From Bacteroidota bacterium (GTDB taxonomy: Bacteria > Bacteroidota > Bacteroidia > Bacteroidales > GCA-2748055), in NCBI GenBank assembly GCA_024640885.1, contig JAHEEC010000014.1, forward strand, positions 1 to 38,737: a stretch of DNA of 38,737 nt. Direction: 5' to 3'. Position numbers and translations under genes: made by a program. The notes under the pieces are model-generated. The model did not search any database. It was not told where the DNA came from and saw only the letters and a list, made by a program, of their open reading frames with translations. This document shows, piece after piece, positions 34,711 to 38,737 of the stretch. Every line of letters begins with the position of its first letter. Positions within the stretch are counted from its first letter, which is position 1.

Positions 34711-36408
34711 ATGGCAACACTTGACTGGATTATACTGGGCACTTTTTGTTTTGCCCTGATCGGGATCATTCTATGGGTTCTGAAGAAGAAGGACAAGGAT
34801 ACTTCCGATTATTTCCTGGCAGGCCGGGATGCGACCTGGATCGCCATTGGCGCATCGATCTTTGCATCCAACATTGGATCCGAGCACCTGGTCGGTCTTG
34901 CGGGTACGGGCGCGGAGAGCGGCATGGCTTTCGCACACTGGGAGATGCATGGTTGGATGATCCTTTTACTGGGATGGCTCTTTGTACCATTTTATGCCAG
35001 GAGCGGGGTTTTTACCATGCCCGAATTCCTTGAAAAACGGTATAATTCACAATCCCGTTCGTTCCTCTCTATTATTTCCCTTGTGAGCTATATCCTCACC
35101 AAAGTGGCGGTCACGGTATATGCCGGCGGGGTGGTATTTAAGGATGTATTTAACATTGAATATGTAAACATTTTTAACCTGCAGATCGATTTCTTCTGGG
35201 TCAGCGCAATAGGCCTGGTGGTACTTACCGGGCTGTACACGGTCTTTGGAGGCATGAAGGCGGTCCTCTATACATCCATCCTGCAGACTCCCATCCTCCT
35301 GGCCGGCTCCGTAGCCATCCTGGTCATCGGGCTCACACAGCTGGGTGGCTGGGGCAACCTTATGGAGATTATCAGGGGTACCGATGTGACCTACCTGAAT
35401 GATGCGGGTGAGGTGATCTATCGTTCCACTACAGACAGCATGGCCAGCCTGATCCGCTCCCCGAAAGACCCGCAATATCCCTGGACCGGTGTAATCCTGG
35501 GTTCGGCCATCATCGGATTCTGGTACTGGTGTACGGACCAGTTCATCGTACAGAGGGTACTCTCGGGACGTGATCAGAAACAGGCCCGGCGGGGCACCAT
35601 ATTCGGCGCATACCTGAAACTTACCCCGGTTTTCCTTTTCCTGATCCCCGGGATGATCGCATTTGCATTGAAACAAAAGGGATTGATGGATTTTTCATCC
35701 AATGATGCCGCCTTTTCGACCCTGGTGAAGGATTTGCTGCCCAAGGGATTTACCGGCATTGTGGTGGGAGGGATCCTTGCGGCCCTGATGAGCTCCCTGG
35801 CCTCTCTCTTTAATTCATCCTCCATGCTCTTCACAGTGGATTTTTACAAAAAGATAAAACCAGAGGCATCTGAAAAACACTATGTCTTTGTGGGAAGGAT
35901 GGCCACTGTGGTCATCGTAATCCTGGGAATCCTCTGGATCCCGGTCATGAAAGATATCGGTAAGGTGCTCTACGAGTATCTCCAGGATGTACAGTCCCTG
36001 CTTGCTCCCGGAATTGCTGCCGTATTCCTCCTGGGGATCATTTCCAAAAAAACCACTCCATCGGCAGGATTCATCGGGTTGGTGGCCGGATTCACGCTTG
36101 GGATGCTGCGCCTGGGACTCAATATATACTATGGAGACACCGTGGCGGACGGACTGATATACAGGACCATTGTGGCCCCCAACTGGCTGCATTACGAGAT
36201 CGCCCTTTTTGCGATCATCATTGCACTCATGGTCACGGTCAGTTTCTTTACAAAGGCCAAGGATGCGGTTGCCATTCAAGGGTTGTACTTCGGATCCGCC
36301 ACTCCCGAGCAGAGGGCCGTCACGAGGGGGAGCTGGAACAAGTGGGACGTGATCAATTCATCCATAATCATTGCATTTATCATCGCATTTTATATCTATT
36401 TCTGGTAA
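34711..36408 (+). CDS. Sodium/sugar symporter, SGLT-like, probable L-arabinose uptake
   Basis: The 565-residue SSS-family protein has about 14 transmembrane helices. The N-terminal region matches sodium/galactose transporters: 'ASNIGSEHLVGLAGTG' (about 52-67) and a glutamate in HWEMHGW near 78, corresponding to the sugar-contacting glutamate of vSGLT. It is followed after 15 nt by the Nudix-type regulator, then araA, and preceded by the palindromic operator, so L-arabinose is the best substrate guess. The start ATG at 34711 sits after an A-rich leader without Shine-Dalgarno. Confidence 0.88.
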   Translation: MATLDWIILGTFCFALIGIILWVLKKKDKDTSDYFLAGRDATWIAIGASIFASNIGSEHLVGLAGTGAESGMAFAHWEMHGWMILLLGWLFVPFYARSGVFTMPEFLEKRYNSQSRSFLSIISLVSYILTKVAVTVYAGGVVFKDVFNIEYVNIFNLQIDFFWVSAIGLVVLTGLYTVFGGMKAVLYTSILQTPILLAGSVAILVIGLTQLGGWGNLMEIIRGTDVTYLNDAGEVIYRSTTDSMASLIRSPKDPQYPWTGVILGSAIIGFWYWCTDQFIVQRVLSGRDQKQARRGTIFGAYLKLTPVFLFLIPGMIAFALKQKGLMDFSSNDAAFSTLVKDLLPKGFTGIVVGGILAALMSSLASLFNSSSMLFTVDFYKKIKPEASEKHYVFVGRMATVVIVILGILWIPVMKDIGKVLYEYLQDVQSLLAPGIAAVFLLGIISKKTTPSAGFIGLVAGFTLGMLRLGLNIYYGDTVADGLIYRTIVAPNWLHYEIALFAIIIALMVTVSFFTKAKDAVAIQGLYFGSATPEQRAVTRGSWNKWDVINSSIIIAFIIAFYIYFW

Positions 36409-36423
36409 CCAGGAGTGAAATCC

Positions 36424-37131
36424 ATGGCATTGAACGAAAGCTATTATTCAGAGCATCCCAGGTTCCATGTGGCCCTTGACTGCATTATTTTCGGGTTTGA
36501 CAGGGGTGAACTGAAGCTTTTGATCCACAAGCGACGTTTTGAACCGGCAAAGGGGGAGTGGTCCCTTTTTGGCGGTTTCATGAAAGAGGATGAGGGCCTC
36601 GAAGAGGCGGCCAACCGGATCCTCTATGAATTGACAGGGCTGGAGGAGATCTACATGGAGGAGCTTCAGACCTACGGAAGCATTGACCGTGACCCGGCGG
36701 GCAGGGTAATTTCAGTGGCATATTTTGCCCTCATTCCTGCCCACAGGTATTCTGAAGCCTATTCAAACCGGTACGGGGCTACCTGGGTGGGCCTGAAAGA
36801 TCTGCCTCCCCTGATCATGGACCATGACAGCATGGTGGAGAAAGCCCTCAGGCGCCTCCAGAGGCGGGCCTCTTCACAGCCCATAGGTTTCGAATTGCTG
36901 CCCAAGGAATTCACCATCCCCCAGCTGCAGGCTTTATATGAGGCCATTTACCAGTCAAAGGTGGATAAAAGGAATTTTCGGAAGAAGATCCTCTCCATGG
37001 GGGTCCTGATCAAACTGGAAGAGAAGGACAAGACCAATTCCAGGAAGGGGGCATTCCTTTACAGTTTCGATAAAAAGAAGTACAGGAAACTGGTGGAGGG
37101 CGGGTACAATTTCACAATCTCGAGGGTATGA
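36424..37131 (+). CDS. Nudix-domain/winged-helix transcriptional regulator, AraR-type (NrtR family)
   Basis: This 235-residue protein has a Nudix-like domain (1-150) and a C-terminal winged helix (about 155-225, LLPKEFTIPQLQALYEAIY then RKKILSMG). The Nudix box G51-x5-E57-x7-R65 has I66 and L70 where catalytic enzymes need glutamates (E69 remains), so it is probably a ligand sensor and not a hydrolase. In Bacteroides a protein of this architecture (AraR) controls L-arabinose genes and responds to arabinose. Its location between a sugar symporter and araA fits that role. I prefer the ATG at 36424, preceded by AGGAG at 36411-36415; a GTG at 36415 would add three residues. Confidence 0.88.
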   Translation: MALNESYYSEHPRFHVALDCIIFGFDRGELKLLIHKRRFEPAKGEWSLFGGFMKEDEGLEEAANRILYELTGLEEIYMEELQTYGSIDRDPAGRVISVAYFALIPAHRYSEAYSNRYGATWVGLKDLPPLIMDHDSMVEKALRRLQRRASSQPIGFELLPKEFTIPQLQALYEAIYQSKVDKRNFRKKILSMGVLIKLEEKDKTNSRKGAFLYSFDKKKYRKLVEGGYNFTISRV

Positions 37132-37196
37132 TATTGGGTCTGTAAAGTTTGTGATGTTGAAAGTTAAAAAGGTGAATGACATAAAAATTATTTGAT

Positions 37197-38705
37197 ATGA
37201 GGAAAGATCTGAAAGAATTGGAAGTGTGGTTCGTCACAGGGAGTCAGCATCTCTACGGGGAGGAGACCCTGAAACAGGTGGACAGGGATTCCCGTGAGAT
37301 CGCTGCAGCACTGGACCGGAGCGGCGACATACCGGTGAGGGTGGTTTTCAAACCGGTGGTCATTTCCCCGGAAGCCATCCATACCATTTGCCAGCAGGCA
37401 AATACGACAGGGAACTGCATCGGTCTGATCACCTGGATGCACACCTTTTCACCGGCAAAAATGTGGATCGCCGGACTGAAATCACTTTCCAAGCCGTTTG
37501 TGCACCTTCATACACAGTTCAATCGGGACATTCCATGGGACTCTATCGATATGGATTTCATGAACCTCAACCAGTCAGCGCACGGCGGGAGGGAGTTCGG
37601 ATTCATTGGTTCCCGGCTCCGGATTGAGCGAAAGGTGGTTGTGGGTCACTGGGCCACCCCCATGGTCCAGCAAAAGCTGGGGACCTGGTTGAGGGCTGCA
37701 GCGGCATGGCACCGGTGGCAGGGAGGCAGGGTGGCCAGGTTCGGTGATAACATGCGTGAAGTGGCTGTTACCGAAGGCAATAAAGTGTCAGCACAGATTC
37801 AGTTTGGATACTCGGTCTCGGGTTACGGGGTCGGGGACCTGGTGGAACGGATCAACGCGGTGGCCGAATCAGATATCAATGCATTGATGGAGCAATATGA
37901 GGCGGAATATGAAGTCGCACCTGAAGCCAGGAAGGGAGGAGCACTCAGGGATACACTGAAGGAAGCTGCCCGGATGGAAAAGGGGATGCGTAACTTTTTG
38001 GAGGAGGGCGGTTTCTCAGCCTTTACCACCACATTCGAGGACCTGCACGGATTGACCCAGTTACCGGGGCTTGCCGTGCAGCGGTTGATGGCTGACGGGT
38101 ACGGTTTTGGAGCCGAAGGCGACTGGAAGACTGCAGCCCTCGTATGGGCCATGAAGGTGATGGCGACCGGCCTCAAGGGTGGCACCTCCTTTATGGAGGA
38201 TTACACCTACCACCTTCATCCCGACGGCATGAAGGTGCTTGGGGCCCACATGCTTGAAGTATGCCCTTCCATCTCCCACGGAAAAACCAGGCTGGAGGTG
38301 CATCCCCTGGGAATAGGCGGGAAGTCAGATCCTGCAAGGCTTGTGTTTGATGTGGCTTCCGGACCCGGAGTGAACGCATCCATCATGGACATGGGCAACA
38401 GGTTCCGCCTGCTGGTGAACCCGTGTGATGTGGTCCCTGCCGATGCACCCCTTCCCAAGCTGCCCGTTGCCAGGGTGGTCTGGCAGCCTCACCCGAACCT
38501 GGAGGTGGCAGCAGGTGCATGGATCCTTTCAGGCGGCGCACACCATACCGGGTTCAGCATGGCGGTGACCAAAGAGCACCTGGAGGACTTCTCCGAGATG
38601 GCCGGGATCGAATATGTGCTCATTGACCAGGATACCAGCATTGCTGCCATCAAAAAAGAATTGAGATGGAACGAGCTTTACTACCACCTGGCGAAAGGAT
38701 TGTAA
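37197..38705 (+). CDS. araA: L-arabinose isomerase
   Basis: This 502-residue protein is the normal length for AraA, which converts L-arabinose to L-ribulose with a divalent metal. The metal/catalytic residues occur in order: E307 in GFGAEGDW, E334 in FMEDYTYH, H351 in [10 protein letters not shown] and H450 in GGAHHTGFS, each matching the E. coli set at the same or nearly the same number. It is cytoplasmic. It lies 65 nt after the regulator with an AT-rich gap and no clear promoter or palindrome of its own. Kinase and epimerase genes (araB, araD) are not in the window and would be expected just downstream. Confidence 0.96.
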   Translation: MRKDLKELEVWFVTGSQHLYGEETLKQVDRDSREIAAALDRSGDIPVRVVFKPVVISPEAIHTICQQANTTGNCIGLITWMHTFSPAKMWIAGLKSLSKPFVHLHTQFNRDIPWDSIDMDFMNLNQSAHGGREFGFIGSRLRIERKVVVGHWATPMVQQKLGTWLRAAAAWHRWQGGRVARFGDNMREVAVTEGNKVSAQIQFGYSVSGYGVGDLVERINAVAESDINALMEQYEAEYEVAPEARKGGALRDTLKEAARMEKGMRNFLEEGGFSAFTTTFEDLHGLTQLPGLAVQRLMADGYGFGAEGDWKTAALVWAMKVMATGLKGGTSFMEDYTYHLHPDGMKVLGAHMLEVCPSISHGKTRLEVHPLGIGGKSDPARLVFDVASGPGVNASIMDMGNRFRLLVNPCDVVPADAPLPKLPVARVVWQPHPNLEVAAGAWILSGGAHHTGFSMAVTKEHLEDFSEMAGIEYVLIDQDTSIAAIKKELRWNELYYHLAKGL

Positions 38706-38729
38706 AAGAACGAATTCAGGAGAAAGACC

Positions 38730-38737
38730 ATGCATGA
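38730..38737 (+). CDS. Possible start of next gene, cut by window edge
   Basis: An ATG at 38730 follows an AGGAG-like stretch (38718-38722) 7 nt upstream and 24 nt of gap after araA. Only two codons and two bases are inside the window, so nothing can be said of the product. The context suggests another arabinose gene. Confidence 0.3.

Noticed and set aside
1-38737. CRISPR array, insertion sequence, prophage or toxin-antitoxin locus
   Set aside because: No regularly spaced repeats, transposase, phage genes or paired small toxin/antitoxin frames were seen.

Overview
The window reads as a chromosomal segment of a Bacteroidota bacterium, probably order Bacteroidales/Marinilabiliales. Supporting this are the gene order rpsU - recombinase - hpf - tRNA cluster - tuf - trnW - secE - nusG - rplKAJL - rpoBC - DUF3467, promoters of the TTG-N19/20-TAnnTTTG type, AT-rich leaders almost without Shine-Dalgarno sequences, an S46 dipeptidyl-peptidase, and an arabinose module with a Nudix-type regulator. 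There is no rRNA, CRISPR array, insertion sequence or prophage. The housekeeping half (1-15581) is conserved; the rest is metabolic.

Region 1 (1-1940): tail of a helix-hairpin-helix protein, then rpsU, a Xer-type recombinase and a short hibernation factor gene (hpf), ending in an intrinsic terminator. hpf has the only extended Shine-Dalgarno sequence I found in the window. Region 2 (1968-3919): a consensus promoter drives tRNA-Thr, -Tyr, -Gly, -Thr, then tuf and tRNA-Trp. The 3' end of tRNA-Tyr is duplicated 70 bp downstream. Region 3 (3932-15581): secE, nusG, rplK, rplA, rplJ, rplL, a hairpin attenuator, rpoB, rpoC and a DUF3467 gene, closed by a strong terminator.

Region 4 (15646-19361): a three-gene sugar or sugar-acid cassette: a Gfo/Idh/MocA oxidoreductase and a TIM-barrel isomerase/epimerase, both with twin-arginine leaders, and an enolase-superfamily enzyme with no leader. 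Region 5 (19474-25277): etfB, etfA, a membrane iron-sulfur protein, a CCG-domain protein and an acyl-CoA dehydrogenase. This looks like a complete route from acyl-CoA through ETF to the quinone pool. Region 6 (25315-31415): DUF2520 protein, KdsC-like phosphatase, UbiA prenyltransferase, Maf pyrophosphatase, a dipeptidyl-peptidase 11-type S46 peptidase and a metallo-beta-lactamase-fold hydrolase, tightly packed. Region 7 (31491-32408): an EamA/DMT transporter.

Region 8 (32418-38737): two divergent sodium:solute symporters. The leftward one has its own consensus promoter and a 70-residue two-helix membrane protein just downstream. The rightward one is followed by a Nudix/winged-helix regulator with a degenerate Nudix box and by araA, and is preceded by a 23-bp palindrome that is the likely operator. 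Together these form an L-arabinose uptake and utilisation module that probably continues past the right edge.

The items most worth follow-up are the hpf Shine-Dalgarno sequence in an SD-blind lineage, the tRNA-Tyr 3'-end duplication with two hairpins in its spacer, the CCG protein whose first cluster motif has lost every ligand, and the small symporter-linked membrane protein.
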